Positions 7,545 through 16,224 are shown, numbered from the stretch's first letter. The stretch: DNA of 20,878 nucleotides from an uncultured Marvinbryantia sp. (GCA_934373455.1 CAKRON010000041.1:1-20878), one strand, 5' to 3'. Notes: generated by a model from the letters alone, not told the origin. Numbers and translations are program-made.

Positions 7545-8945
7545 ATGAAGAAAAAAACAGGCATAGCAATTGCTGCGGCAGCAGTTATAGCAGCGGGTGC
7601 AGGTGTTGGAATATGGCATCATATGAAGGGAGAGAATGGATCCGGCAGCGCATCATCCGATGCTGTTTTTGTAGATTCAGTTGGGACCATCACAGGACTT
7701 ACAGGAGCAGATGGATTATTCAGCCGCTATTCAGGGGTTGTAGAACCACAGAAGACAGAGAAGATTCAGCTGGCGAGTGGTCTGACGGTGAAGAAGACAT
7801 ATGTATCAGTAGGAGATGAAGTGAAGGTTGGAACAAAGCTGTTCTCATATGATACAGATGATGCGCAGGATAAGATCACACAGCTGGAGATCGATATTGA
7901 AAATTATGAGATTTCGATCAAATCATCAGAATCTCAGATCACACAGCTGGAAAAAGAGCGTGATAAAGTAAAAGATGATGAAAAGTTATCTTACACGACA
8001 CAGATCATGACTACGCAGAATAATATCAAGCGCTATCAATATGAGATGAAGAGTAAGCAGGCCGAGATGGAAAGTCTGAAGAAGCAGATTGCCAATGCAG
8101 ATGTTACCAGCCCGATCCAGGGAATCATCAAGACCATCAGCTCGAATACCGGAAGTGACGACAGCAGTTCAGATACATCATCCGGTATGAATTCTGACAG
8201 TGAGGACAGTTCCGCTTATATGACAATCATGGCAACAGGAGAATATCGAATCAAAGGCAAGATCAATGAACAGAATATGTCAGAGATCCAGGAAGGCATG
8301 AACATGATAGCATATTCTCGTGTAGATGAGACACAGACCTGGAAGGGTACATTGACGACAATAGATAAAGAAAGCAATTCGTCTAATTCCAGTTCTGCTA
8401 TGAGTTATGGTGATACCGGAGACAGTTCCCTTACTTCATCCAGCAGCTATCCATTTTATGTAGATCTGGAATCTTCAGACGGTCTGATGCTTGGTCAGCA
8501 TGTATATCTGATGGCAGATAACGGACAGGAAGATCAGGAAGATGGTCTGTGGCTGGAAGATTATTACTTTATTACAGACGAAGACGGTGCAGTGACGAAT
8601 TACGTATGGGCAGTGGATGCCAATGACAAGCTGGAAAAACGAGAAGTGACACTTGGAGATTTTAATGATGAAACCTTCAAGTATGAAGTATTGGATGGAC
8701 TGACAGTGGACGATTATATTGCATTCCCGGGAGAAGATTGCGTGGAAGGTGCGCCAGTTACGAGAAATGCAGACGATCTTTATGATGACACCGGAGAAGA
8801 CGATCTGGATGACGGCAGTTGGGATGATGACAGTTTGGATGATGGCAGTCTGGACGAAAATATGGACTGGGGAGAAGAGGGAAACCTTGATTCTTTAGAT
8901 GAGAACTTTGAAGACGCCGGATACGGAGAAGAAGTCTACGAATAA
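7545..8945 (+). CDS. Exporter adaptor (membrane fusion protein), HlyD/MacA-like, with acidic tail
   Basis: This 466-residue protein is the first adaptor of a MacAB/YknXYZ-like exporter. One N-terminal membrane segment (residues 5-24, rich in A, I and G) would leave the rest outside. A lipoyl-like half-domain (YSGVVEPQKTEKIQLASGLTV ... VGDEVKVGTKLFSYD, 62-103) is followed by a coiled-coil hairpin (105-185), the second lipoyl half (ADVTSPIQGIIKTISS), two serine-rich loops (203-223 and 277-302), and a beta-barrel/MP region that ends near 405. Residues 409-466 form a very acidic tail with DDGSWDDDSLDDGSLDE. In this family the adaptor links the permease to the substrate path or cell wall. The start follows GAGG about 9 bases upstream. 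The ATPase gene begins 24 bases after the stop. The substrate is unknown. Confidence 0.85.
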   Translation: MKKKTGIAIAAAAVIAAGAGVGIWHHMKGENGSGSASSDAVFVDSVGTITGLTGADGLFSRYSGVVEPQKTEKIQLASGLTVKKTYVSVGDEVKVGTKLFSYDTDDAQDKITQLEIDIENYEISIKSSESQITQLEKERDKVKDDEKLSYTTQIMTTQNNIKRYQYEMKSKQAEMESLKKQIANADVTSPIQGIIKTISSNTGSDDSSSDTSSGMNSDSEDSSAYMTIMATGEYRIKGKINEQNMSEIQEGMNMIAYSRVDETQTWKGTLTTIDKESNSSNSSSAMSYGDTGDSSLTSSSSYPFYVDLESSDGLMLGQHVYLMADNGQEDQEDGLWLEDYYFITDEDGAVTNYVWAVDANDKLEKREVTLGDFNDETFKYEVLDGLTVDDYIAFPGEDCVEGAPVTRNADDLYDDTGEDDLDDGSWDDDSLDDGSLDENMDWGEEGNLDSLDENFEDAGYGEEVYE

Positions 8946-8969
8946 TCAGTCAGGAAAAGGAACAGATAC

Positions 8970-9668
8970 ATGGAACGACCATTGGTTTTAAAATTAGATC
9001 ATATTGACAAAGATTACGTAACAGGAAAGATTGTAGTACCTGCATTGCGTGATGTGACTTTGCATGTGGAAGAAGGCGAATATGTGGCGATTATGGGACC
9101 ATCCGGTTCCGGCAAATCTACGCTGATGAATATCATTGGCTGTCTGGACGAGCCGACAAGAGGAACCTTTGAACTGAACGGGAAAAATGTTCTGGGATTG
9201 GATGATAACGAGATTGCCGACGAGAGGCTGAATAATATTGGATTTGTATTTCAGACCTTTCAGCTTCTGCCAAAGCAGACAGCTTTGGAAAACGTAAGTC
9301 TGCCACTTGTCTATGCGAAGATCAGTAAAAAAGAGCGGCGTAATCGTGCAGCAAAAGCGCTGGAGCGAGTAGGACTTGCCGAGCGTATGGATTTCCTGCC
9401 ATCGCAGCTGTCCGGAGGACAGAAGCAGAGAGTGGCCATAGCCAGAGCAATGGTGAATAATCCTAAGATTTTGCTGGCAGATGAACCTACCGGAGCATTG
9501 GACTCAAAGTCCAGTATTCAGATACTGGACTTGTTTCAGAAGCTGAATGATGAAGGTGTAACAGTAATCATGATCACTCATGATGCGAAGGTTGCGAAGC
9601 ATGCAAAACGAACTGTATATATATTTGATGGAGAACTGGGCGACCGGGACTTAAATCAGGATGAGTAA
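8970..9668 (+). CDS. ABC exporter ATP-binding protein, MacB/LolD type
   Basis: This 232-residue nucleotide-binding protein powers the exporter encoded around it. Walker A is GPSGSGKST (43-51), the Q-loop glutamine is about Q95, the signature is LSGGQKQR (147-154), Walker B with the catalytic glutamate is ILLADE (167-172), and the H-loop histidine is H204 (MITHD). The D-loop GALDSK follows Walker B, as in the MacB/LolD/FtsE family. All catalytic residues are present. It is soluble and would dimerise on the cytosolic face with the permease at 12899-14164. The gene lies between two adaptor genes, 24 bases after the first and 29 bases before the second, so the four genes form one operon. Confidence 0.95.
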   Translation: MERPLVLKLDHIDKDYVTGKIVVPALRDVTLHVEEGEYVAIMGPSGSGKSTLMNIIGCLDEPTRGTFELNGKNVLGLDDNEIADERLNNIGFVFQTFQLLPKQTALENVSLPLVYAKISKKERRNRAAKALERVGLAERMDFLPSQLSGGQKQRVAIARAMVNNPKILLADEPTGALDSKSSIQILDLFQKLNDEGVTVIMITHDAKVAKHAKRTVYIFDGELGDRDLNQDE

Positions 9669-9697
9669 GACAGAGAATCGTAAATCGGAGGATCTGA

Positions 9698-12600
9698 ATG
9701 AAAAACAGAAAAAAAGTAAAGAATGTGGTCATTGCTGCGGTAGCTGCTACTGGTGTAGTCGGTGGTGGAATAGCAGGAGTGACTTATGTAAAAGATCATA
9801 ACAGTAAGACGGTTGAAGTAACACCGGTATCCATGTTGAATATGGGAGATATGGCTTCTGATATGAACATGGATGGGACATCCGGAACTGTGGTATCCAA
9901 TGTGAGTCAGAGCATTCGGATACCGGACGGGAAAGTGATTGACAAAGTCTATGTGCAAGAAGGCGATAAAGTAAAAATTGGTGATAAACTGATCAGTTAC
10001 GATACAACGCTTCTTGAACTGGATAAAGAACTGCAGGAAATTACGGTCATGGAATTGGGGCTTGAAATTAAATCAGCAGAAGCAGATCTTGCAAAACTGC
10101 AGAGCGCAAAACCTGGAGATAAGATACCGGACAATATGGGCAGCAGTTCTTCGGGATCTGTGCTGGATAATCTGGAAGATAATTCATCAGACGATGACAG
10201 TTCAGATGAAGAAGCAAGACTGATTACCAATACCAGAGAGATGCTGGCAGCACAGGAAGAGGAAGCCGGTACAGAAGAAACAGCTGCTACGTCCCCTGAG
10301 ACAGAAAGTGATACAAATACCGCAGATAACGGAAATGTACAAAGCTCAGAAGGCGAAAACAGCAGTGAAAGTGAAGTAGTCATTGACCAGACAGAAAGCG
10401 AAAATCACGAGGTATTGACACCGGATGACTTGAATCAAAGTAGCGGCAGTGAAGCCGGCACAGAGTCTGAATCAGATCAAAAAGAGACAGATGCGGACAA
10501 GGCGAAGCATAACCAGAGCCTGGAAAAGTTCTTTACCAATGTAAGACTGAAGGTGACGGAAGATGGAAATGAGAATCTTCTGGTAGATATCAGACAGGGA
10601 GAACAGGCAGAAGTTGCTGTGGAGAATGATTTAAAGCTCATTCCACATTTTTCAGAGACAACAGAGAATCATTTCCGAAAATCAGATACTTACACTATGT
10701 ACATTTATGGAGTAAAGCTGGATCAGCAGATAACAGGTAAGGTGTATGGAACAGCTCAGATTAATGGAGAAGATTATCCTGAGATAGGTGGATTTACGCT
10801 GGCGCAGAAGAGCGGAAGTGAAGATACGGTACAGTTGACGATTGCATTTCATGATGGCCTGGAACAGCAGCATGAGAAAAATCCGGAACTGGAAGACATG
10901 TATCTGGAATTGTCTTTGAAAGCGAATGAGATTCTGGGAGAAAGGCTTACACTTCGCACTGCAGGAGAAGAAAAAGATGCAGTATTTGTAATTCCTGAAA
11001 GAACACAGGAAAGTGAAAGCGAAATCATCTCAAATGAAACAGAGCAAGAGAATGAGACAGAAGAAATGACCATTTCTGAAAAGGAGTCAGAGACAGAATC
11101 AGAGACGCAGGAGAGTGAATCTGAGTCAGAATCTGAAATAAGTGGCGGACAGGCATTCGAACTGCAGAATCTTCATTTTAAGATTAACTGGAATCATGGC
11201 AATAATGCAAAGGATAACTGGCCGTCTTCTATGAAAGCATATTTTTATCAGAACGGAATATCCGGTCAGGAAGATCCGGACTGTACATTTACTCTGACTC
11301 AGGGCAGCAGCGCAATGGCAGGAACCGATACAGGAATCGATGGCACCGATACCACGATAGAAGAAGAGATATCCACGGAACCGATGACAGAAGCCTCTTC
11401 AGAGAATGAATCCGGAAGTGATGTGGACTCTGAGACAGAAGAGGCTACAGATATTACGGAAGTGATACCGGATGAAGATTCAGAATCTTCCCATCAGACC
11501 TGGGGGGATATCAATCTTAAGATCCCAGACAGCATCAAGTTAAATTCCGAACAGCTTGGTATTGACAAGTCTCAGTGGAGTGAAAGATGGGCTGCCTATG
11601 CACCGAACTATTTCATGGAAATAGCGGATATTCAAACGAGTGATACCGATGCATCTGCTACGATTGTCATCAATATGACATATACAAAGCCGGCGGATGA
11701 TCCACTGATTAAGCTGAATCCGATTTCCGAACTGACCTGGGAGCATGGAGTCAATACGGAAAACGGAACTGGAATGCGTGCCTATAAGGGAAGTGGTACA
11801 TCTGATGATCCCTATGTATTTTTTGTAAAAGATGGTGTGAAGATCACAAACACATTTGTAAACTGGGTACTTGGATTTAATTCAGAAGGAACAGAACGTA
11901 TCGGTGACGGTTATTATGTGCGTCTGGAGATCAGGGAAAGTGATACGATTACCGGTGCATTTATTCGCAGTATAGATCTGGATGGTACGATTCTGACAGA
12001 TCATGGATATGGACCGGGAACTTACTGGATCTTTAACAGTGAGACCGGTATCACAAAATACGAAGAAGAAGTTCCGGACGATGGCTCTTTTGATCCAGGC
12101 AGAGACCCAGGCTGGGGCAATGACAACGACGGTTCCACATATACAGCAGAGGAGCTTGCCCAGGCGATTGCAGAGAAGAAGCTGGAAATTCAGAAACTGA
12201 AACTGGATGAACGACAGGCGAATCTGAAATTAAAGAATTATAATAAACAGATGGAAGAATCTACGGTCGTCAGTGCAGTGGATGGATATGTAAAATCCAT
12301 CAACGGAAGCGGTGATGATGCTTATATGGTAGTGGACAGCGAAAACGGATTATATGTAAAGACGACGGTCGGTGAGCTGGAACTGGAGAATATAGCAGTT
12401 GACGAAGTCATTAATTGCAGTTCCTGGGATACCGGAGCCGTATTTACTGCAAAGATCACAGAGATTGATGCATTCCCGGCATCGGAAGACAGCTCGGATT
12501 ATTATGGATCTTCAGGAAATGTGAACTCATCCAATTATCCGGTGCTGGCTGTCATAGATGAAGAGACCGCAGAGAATTTGTCAGAGTACGAATCTGTCAG

Positions 12601-12868
12601 TGTGAATTATCCATCAGCATCCACAACAGACAGCAATTCCGTCTATATTGAAAAGGCATATATCCGTTCTGAAAATGGACAGAGTTATGTCTATATCGCA
12701 GATGAGAACGGAAAATTGAAGAAGCAGTATGTGCGTACAGGCGGTACGCTGTGGGGCTACTATATTGAAGTAAAACAGGGATTAAGTACAGATGATCAGA
12801 TTGCGTTTCCTTATGGCAAAGCAGTCAAAGAAGGTGCGGCTGTGAAGCTGACAAATGAGGATGAATAA
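9698..12868 (+). CDS. Giant exporter adaptor (HlyD/MacA-like) with adhesin-like insertion
   Basis: This second adaptor is 1056 residues, more than twice the usual length. It has a membrane segment (10-30), a lipoyl half-domain (SQSIRIPDGKVIDKVYV ... GDKLISYD, 69-102) and a first coiled-coil helix (104-137). The returning helix (815-856), second lipoyl half (VVSAVDGYVKSING) and barrel/MP region (to 1056) appear only after an insertion of about 670 residues. The insert contains an acidic linker (150-270), a beta-rich module (271-432) with DTYTMYIYGVKL, a Ser/Glu linker (433-483) with SESESESE, a module whose start (INWNHGNNAKDNWPSSMKAY) resembles Cna-B domains, another acidic linker (546-600), and a further beta-rich module (601-790) with TWEHG. 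The frame is open throughout and the start has a GGAGG 6 bases upstream. The adaptor call is firm; the adhesin likeness is from memory of family patterns. Confidence 0.85.
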   Translation: MKNRKKVKNVVIAAVAATGVVGGGIAGVTYVKDHNSKTVEVTPVSMLNMGDMASDMNMDGTSGTVVSNVSQSIRIPDGKVIDKVYVQEGDKVKIGDKLISYDTTLLELDKELQEITVMELGLEIKSAEADLAKLQSAKPGDKIPDNMGSSSSGSVLDNLEDNSSDDDSSDEEARLITNTREMLAAQEEEAGTEETAATSPETESDTNTADNGNVQSSEGENSSESEVVIDQTESENHEVLTPDDLNQSSGSEAGTESESDQKETDADKAKHNQSLEKFFTNVRLKVTEDGNENLLVDIRQGEQAEVAVENDLKLIPHFSETTENHFRKSDTYTMYIYGVKLDQQITGKVYGTAQINGEDYPEIGGFTLAQKSGSEDTVQLTIAFHDGLEQQHEKNPELEDMYLELSLKANEILGERLTLRTAGEEKDAVFVIPERTQESESEIISNETEQENETEEMTISEKESETESETQESESESESEISGGQAFELQNLHFKINWNHGNNAKDNWPSSMKAYFYQNGISGQEDPDCTFTLTQGSSAMAGTDTGIDGTDTTIEEEISTEPMTEASSENESGSDVDSETEEATDITEVIPDEDSESSHQTWGDINLKIPDSIKLNSEQLGIDKSQWSERWAAYAPNYFMEIADIQTSDTDASATIVINMTYTKPADDPLIKLNPISELTWEHGVNTENGTGMRAYKGSGTSDDPYVFFVKDGVKITNTFVNWVLGFNSEGTERIGDGYYVRLEIRESDTITGAFIRSIDLDGTILTDHGYGPGTYWIFNSETGITKYEEEVPDDGSFDPGRDPGWGNDNDGSTYTAEELAQAIAEKKLEIQKLKLDERQANLKLKNYNKQMEESTVVSAVDGYVKSINGSGDDAYMVVDSENGLYVKTTVGELELENIAVDEVINCSSWDTGAVFTAKITEIDAFPASEDSSDYYGSSGNVNSSNYPVLAVIDEETAENLSEYESVSVNYPSASTTDSNSVYIEKAYIRSENGQSYVYIADENGKLKKQYVRTGGTLWGYYIEVKQGLSTDDQIAFPYGKAVKEGAAVKLTNEDE

Positions 12869-12898
12869 GACGCAAAAGAATGAGAGGAGGCAACAGTC

Positions 12899-14164
12899 TT
12901 GCTGGAGAATATAAGACTATCTTTTCAGGGAATCTGGTCACATAAGATGAGATCCTTCCTGACCATGCTGGGTATTATCATTGGTATAGCATCAATCATT
13001 GCGATTGTATCCACCATTCAGGGAACGAATGAGCAGCTGATGCAGAACGTAGTTGGTTCCGGAACCAATGCAGTAGAGGTGAATCTGAGCCAGGGCAGTG
13101 CAGATAATAAATTAGATTTTTCATACAGCAGTGTACCATACGGTATACCGGTTCTGACAGAAGATATCAGGGAAGAACTGCTGGCAGTTGACCAGGTGGA
13201 AGATGCAACGTTCTATGTATCCAGAACATACGCAGATGGTGTCTATTATCTGAATAAGGCACTTCAGGGCGCAGATATTTTCGGAATCGATGATCATTAT
13301 TTTAATGTGAATGGATATGTTGTGCGTACCGGACGGGAATTTATCAAAAGTGATTATGAGAAGTTCCGAAAAGTGGCGATTATAGATCAGGATGCAGCCA
13401 GTACACTGTTTCAGGAAGAAAGTGCACTGGGAAAGACGATAGAGATCAACGGAGAACCTTTTGTCATTGTCGGGGTGGCACAGTTCCAGTCCTCTTTTGA
13501 ACCGGTAATTAACAGTGCAGAAGAGTACTATACTTACATGGGAGATGACAGTGCTTCCGGTAAGGTCTTTATCCCATATCAGTCATGGCCGATTATTTAT
13601 CAGTATGATGAACCACAGAATGTGTCTGTAAGGGCTGCAGACGTAAAGGCAATGACAACAGTTGGCAAGCCATGTGCAGAGATATTGAACAGCCATCTGA
13701 AGACATCCAGTTCTGAGATTAAATATCGTGCCAAGAATACGCTGGAAACAGTGGAGAAACAGCAGCAGTTTAATGAATCCACCAATCAGCAGCTGATTTT
13801 GATAGCCAGCATATCTCTTTTGGTAGGAGGAATTGGTGTTATGAACATCATGCTGGTATCTGTTACCGAACGAACGAGCGAGATCGGCTTGAAAAAGGCG
13901 ATTGGAGCCAGAAAGAAGACGATTCTGACCCAGTTCCTGACCGAGGCAGCAGTACTGACCAGTATGGGAGGAATCATTGGTGTAATTGCCGGTATCATTA
14001 TGGCACAGGCAATTTCCAAGATTGCACAGGTACCGGTGGGAATCAGTATACCGGCAATCATCGTTTCAGTAATTTTTTCTACAGTAATCGGAGTAATTTT
14101 TGGATTTGTGCCATCGATCAAGGCGGCAAATCTGAATCCAATAGATGCACTGCGGCATGAATGA
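12899..14164 (+). CDS. MacB-type ABC exporter permease
   Basis: This 421-residue permease completes the exporter. It starts with TTG, chosen because a perfect AGGAGG (12885-12890) lies 8 bases upstream and the family begins MLENIRLSFQGIWSHKMRSFLTMLGI. The layout is classical for MacB: membrane helix 1 (about 20-42), a large extracellular MacB_PCD domain (43-295), then three helices of the FtsX domain (about 300-322, 345-373 and 385-408), ending in the typical LNPIDALRHE. It would dimerise and work with the ATPase by mechanotransmission, with the two adaptors on the outside. It is last in the operon, followed by a terminator at 14211-14237. The nearest characterised relatives are YknZ-like and antimicrobial-peptide or toxin exporters; the substrate is not known. 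Confidence 0.92.
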   Translation: MLENIRLSFQGIWSHKMRSFLTMLGIIIGIASIIAIVSTIQGTNEQLMQNVVGSGTNAVEVNLSQGSADNKLDFSYSSVPYGIPVLTEDIREELLAVDQVEDATFYVSRTYADGVYYLNKALQGADIFGIDDHYFNVNGYVVRTGREFIKSDYEKFRKVAIIDQDAASTLFQEESALGKTIEINGEPFVIVGVAQFQSSFEPVINSAEEYYTYMGDDSASGKVFIPYQSWPIIYQYDEPQNVSVRAADVKAMTTVGKPCAEILNSHLKTSSSEIKYRAKNTLETVEKQQQFNESTNQQLILIASISLLVGGIGVMNIMLVSVTERTSEIGLKKAIGARKKTILTQFLTEAAVLTSMGGIIGVIAGIIMAQAISKIAQVPVGISIPAIIVSVIFSTVIGVIFGFVPSIKAANLNPIDALRHE

Positions 14165-14210
14165 TTGGAAAGTATTCCTGAAAATTGCATAAAATGGCGT
14201 AAATACAACG

Positions 14211-14237
14211 AAAAGGGCTTGCGTGCAGGCTCTTTTT
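14211..14237 (+). terminator. Terminator of the exporter operon
   Basis: AAAAGGGCTTGC (14211-14222) pairs with GCAGGCTCTTTT (14225-14236) with two G-U wobbles, closing a very small loop, and continues into a T run. It lies about 47 bases after the permease stop. Its right part overlaps the likely rpsB promoter. Confidence 0.8.
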
Positions 14238-14247
14238 GTGTTAAACT
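14219..14247 (+). promoter_or_regulatory. Likely rpsB-tsf promoter, overlapping the upstream terminator
   Basis: TTGCGT (14219-14224) is followed after 17 bases by TAAACT (14242-14247), preceded by TG one base before it (TGTTAAACT, an extended -10). The -10 sits inside a perfect inverted repeat, TTGTGT-TAAACT-ACACAA (14236-14253). Transcription would begin near 14254. The -35 matches consensus at only three positions, so the extended -10 carries most of the support. Confidence 0.5.
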
Positions 14248-14253
14248 ACACAA

Positions 14254-14353
14254 GTCGCAAAAATCACATATGCATATGTCAGCAGGTGGTGCCGAAAGGT
14301 TCCTGCCGATGAATTGTATATGGCAGAAAAACCAATATTAAAGGAGAAGTAAA
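14254..14353 (+). promoter_or_regulatory. rpsB leader, possible structured regulatory 5' UTR
   Basis: About 100 bases separate the proposed start of transcription from the rpsB ATG. They contain a perfect 14-base palindrome (ACATATGCATATGT, 14266-14279) and a hairpin with GCAGG/CCTGC arms (around 14282-14306) enclosing CC-GAAA-GG, then a strong AAAGGAG before the start. Ribosomal protein S2 operons are autoregulated through leaders in some bacteria. I do not recognise this as a known leader class; regulation is inferred. Confidence 0.3.
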
Positions 14354-15112
14354 ATGAGCGTTATTTCAATGAAACAGTTACTGGAAGCAGGTGTTCACTT
14401 TGGACATCAGACAAGAAGATGGAACCCTAAGATGGCTCCATACATCTACACAGAGAGAAATGGTATCTACATCATCGACCTGCAGAAGTCTGTAGGAATG
14501 GTTGACGATGCTTACAATGCAGTAGGTGATATTGTTGCTAACGGTGGAACAATCCTCTTCGTTGGAACAAAGAAACAGGCTCAGGACGCTGTTAAGACAG
14601 AAGCTGAGAGATGTGGAATGTTCTATGTAAACGAAAGATGGCTTGGTGGTATGCTGACAAACTTCAAGACAATCCAGAGCAGAATCGCACGTCTGAAAGA
14701 GATCGAAGCTATGGAAGCTGACGGAACATTCGATGTTCTGCCTAAAAAAGAAGTTATCGCATTAAAGAAAGAAATGGAAAAACTGACAAAGAACCTTGGC
14801 GGTATCAAAGAAATGAAGAAGATCCCGGATGCAATCTTTGTAGTTGACCCTAAGAAAGAAAGAATCTGTGTACAGGAAGCACACACACTTGGTATTCCAC
14901 TGATCGGTATCTGTGATACAAACTGTGACCCAGAAGAACTGGATTACGTAATCCCAGGTAATGACGATGCTATCAGAGCTGTAAAACTGATCGTTTCCAA
15001 GATGGCTGACGCTGTTATCGAAGCAAATCAGGGTGCAGAACCAGCAATTGAATTCGAAGGTGAAGTAGAAGCAACTGATATCGAAGAAGTTGTTGCAGAG
15101 ACGGAGGAATAA
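14354..15112 (+). CDS. rpsB: 30S ribosomal protein S2
   Basis: This 252-residue protein is bacterial S2, a late-assembling small-subunit protein that helps bind S1 and the mRNA. The start [27 protein letters not shown] and internal stretches such as [31 protein letters not shown] and [22 protein letters not shown] are hallmarks. After about residue 230 there is a short acidic tail ([16 protein letters not shown]), as usual in Clostridia. The start follows AAAGGAGAAG with good spacing. tsf starts 4 bases after the stop, with its GGAGG lying inside the last codons of rpsB, so the pair is co-transcribed and translationally coupled. Confidence 0.98.
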   Translation: MSVISMKQLLEAGVHFGHQTRRWNPKMAPYIYTERNGIYIIDLQKSVGMVDDAYNAVGDIVANGGTILFVGTKKQAQDAVKTEAERCGMFYVNERWLGGMLTNFKTIQSRIARLKEIEAMEADGTFDVLPKKEVIALKKEMEKLTKNLGGIKEMKKIPDAIFVVDPKKERICVQEAHTLGIPLIGICDTNCDPEELDYVIPGNDDAIRAVKLIVSKMADAVIEANQGAEPAIEFEGEVEATDIEEVVAETEE

Positions 15113-15116
15113 TTAA

Positions 15117-16055
15117 ATGGCTATCACAGCAGGAATGGTAAAAGAGTTAAGAGAAATGACCGGCGCTGGTATGATGGATTGTAAGAAAGCTCTTACAGCT
15201 ACAGAAGGCGATATGGACAAAGCAGTTGAATTCCTGAGAGAAAAAGGACTTGCTACTGCTCAGAAGAAAGCAAGCAGAATCGCAGCAGAAGGTGTCTGCA
15301 AGGTTCTGGTATCTGATGATGAGAAGACAGCAGTTGTTGTAGAAGTTAATGCAGAGACAGACTTCGTTGCCAAGAACGAAAAGTTCCAGGCATATGTTGG
15401 TGAAGTTGCAGCTCAGGCAATCGCTTCTGAAGCAGCAGACATGGAAGCATTCATGGCTGAAAAATGGCTCCCAGATACAACTAAGACTGTTCAGGAAGCT
15501 CTGGCAGGACAGGTTGCAGTTATCGGCGAGAACATGAACATCAGAAGATTTGAAAAAGTAGTTGAACCAGAAGGATTTGTAGCTTCTTATACACATGCTG
15601 GCGGAAAGATCGGAGTTCTGATCGACGTTGTAACAGATGTTGTAAATGACGAGATCAAAGACATGGCAAGAAACCTGGGTATGCAGGTAGCAGCTATGAG
15701 ACCTCAGTTCACAAACAAAGATGAAGTAAGCGAAGAACACATCGCTCACGAAAAAGAAATTCTGTTAGCTCAGATCATGAACGATCCGAAGGAATCCCAG
15801 AAACCAGAAAAGGTTATCCAGGGAATGATCAACGGACGTATCAACAAAGAACTGAAAGAAATCTGTCTGCTGGATCAGGTATATGTAAAAGCAGAAGATG
15901 GAAAACAGTCTGTACAGGCTTATGTTGATTCCGTAGCAAAAGCTAACGGAGCAAAGATTTCCATCAAGAAATTCGTTCGTTTCGAAACAGGCGAAGGAAT
16001 GGAAAAGAAAAACGAAGACTTTGCAGCAGAAGTAGCAGCACAGATGAACGCTTAA
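15117..16055 (+). CDS. tsf: Translation elongation factor Ts
   Basis: This 312-residue protein is EF-Ts, the nucleotide-exchange factor that releases GDP from EF-Tu. The N-terminal UBA-like domain (AITAGMVKELREMTGAGMMDCKKAL) is followed by the EF-Tu-contacting TDFVAKN and the two EF-Ts core subdomains, ending VAAQMNA. Codon use is strongly biased, as expected for a highly expressed gene. The last seven codons plus stop and a few following bases (16032-16059) recur at 18641-18668 with synonymous differences only. This suggests that the present 3' end was supplied by an element that integrated here. The protein is intact and of normal length for Lachnospiraceae. Confidence 0.97.
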   Translation: MAITAGMVKELREMTGAGMMDCKKALTATEGDMDKAVEFLREKGLATAQKKASRIAAEGVCKVLVSDDEKTAVVVEVNAETDFVAKNEKFQAYVGEVAAQAIASEAADMEAFMAEKWLPDTTKTVQEALAGQVAVIGENMNIRRFEKVVEPEGFVASYTHAGGKIGVLIDVVTDVVNDEIKDMARNLGMQVAAMRPQFTNKDEVSEEHIAHEKEILLAQIMNDPKESQKPEKVIQGMINGRINKELKEICLLDQVYVKAEDGKQSVQAYVDSVAKANGAKISIKKFVRFETGEGMEKKNEDFAAEVAAQMNA

Positions 16056-16059
16056 GCGA
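16032..16059 (+). repeat. Left copy of 28-base att-like direct repeat at tsf 3' end
   Basis: This copy matches 18641-18668 at 24 of 28 positions, with a perfect 14-base core GCAGCACAGATGAA (16035-16048). It covers the last seven tsf codons, the stop and four bases beyond. Three of the four differences are third-codon changes that keep V, N and A; the fourth is after the stop. It is a candidate attachment site. Confidence 0.6.
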
Positions 16060-16091
16060 GCTTTTCAAGTAAATTTAACATGAAATGATTT

Positions 16092-16155
16092 AAGGCTTCG
16101 GAAGCCTTATAAACACAGTATTTTCTAGTGGTTATAAGGTTTTCGGGGTCTTTTT
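16092..16155 (+). terminator. tsf terminator with two competing hairpins
   Basis: Bases 16092-16112 pair with 16132-16152 over 21 positions without mismatch (five or six are G-U), around a 19-base loop, followed by TTTTT at 16151-16155. A smaller hairpin, AAGGCTT-CGG-AAGCCTT (16092-16108), uses the same left arm and would exclude the long one. It ends the rpsB-tsf transcript. Confidence 0.8.
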
Positions 16156-16224
16156 CCTGTTCTGAGGATAAAAAGCGGGAATACTGTCAGGCACCGCCCA
16201 AAATCGTCGAAAATCACTTCAAAT

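Noticed and set aside
15147..15749. 200-codon open frame antisense to tsf
   Set aside because: A shadow of the biased codon use of tsf; its cysteine- and phenylalanine-rich translation has no family likeness and no ribosome binding site.
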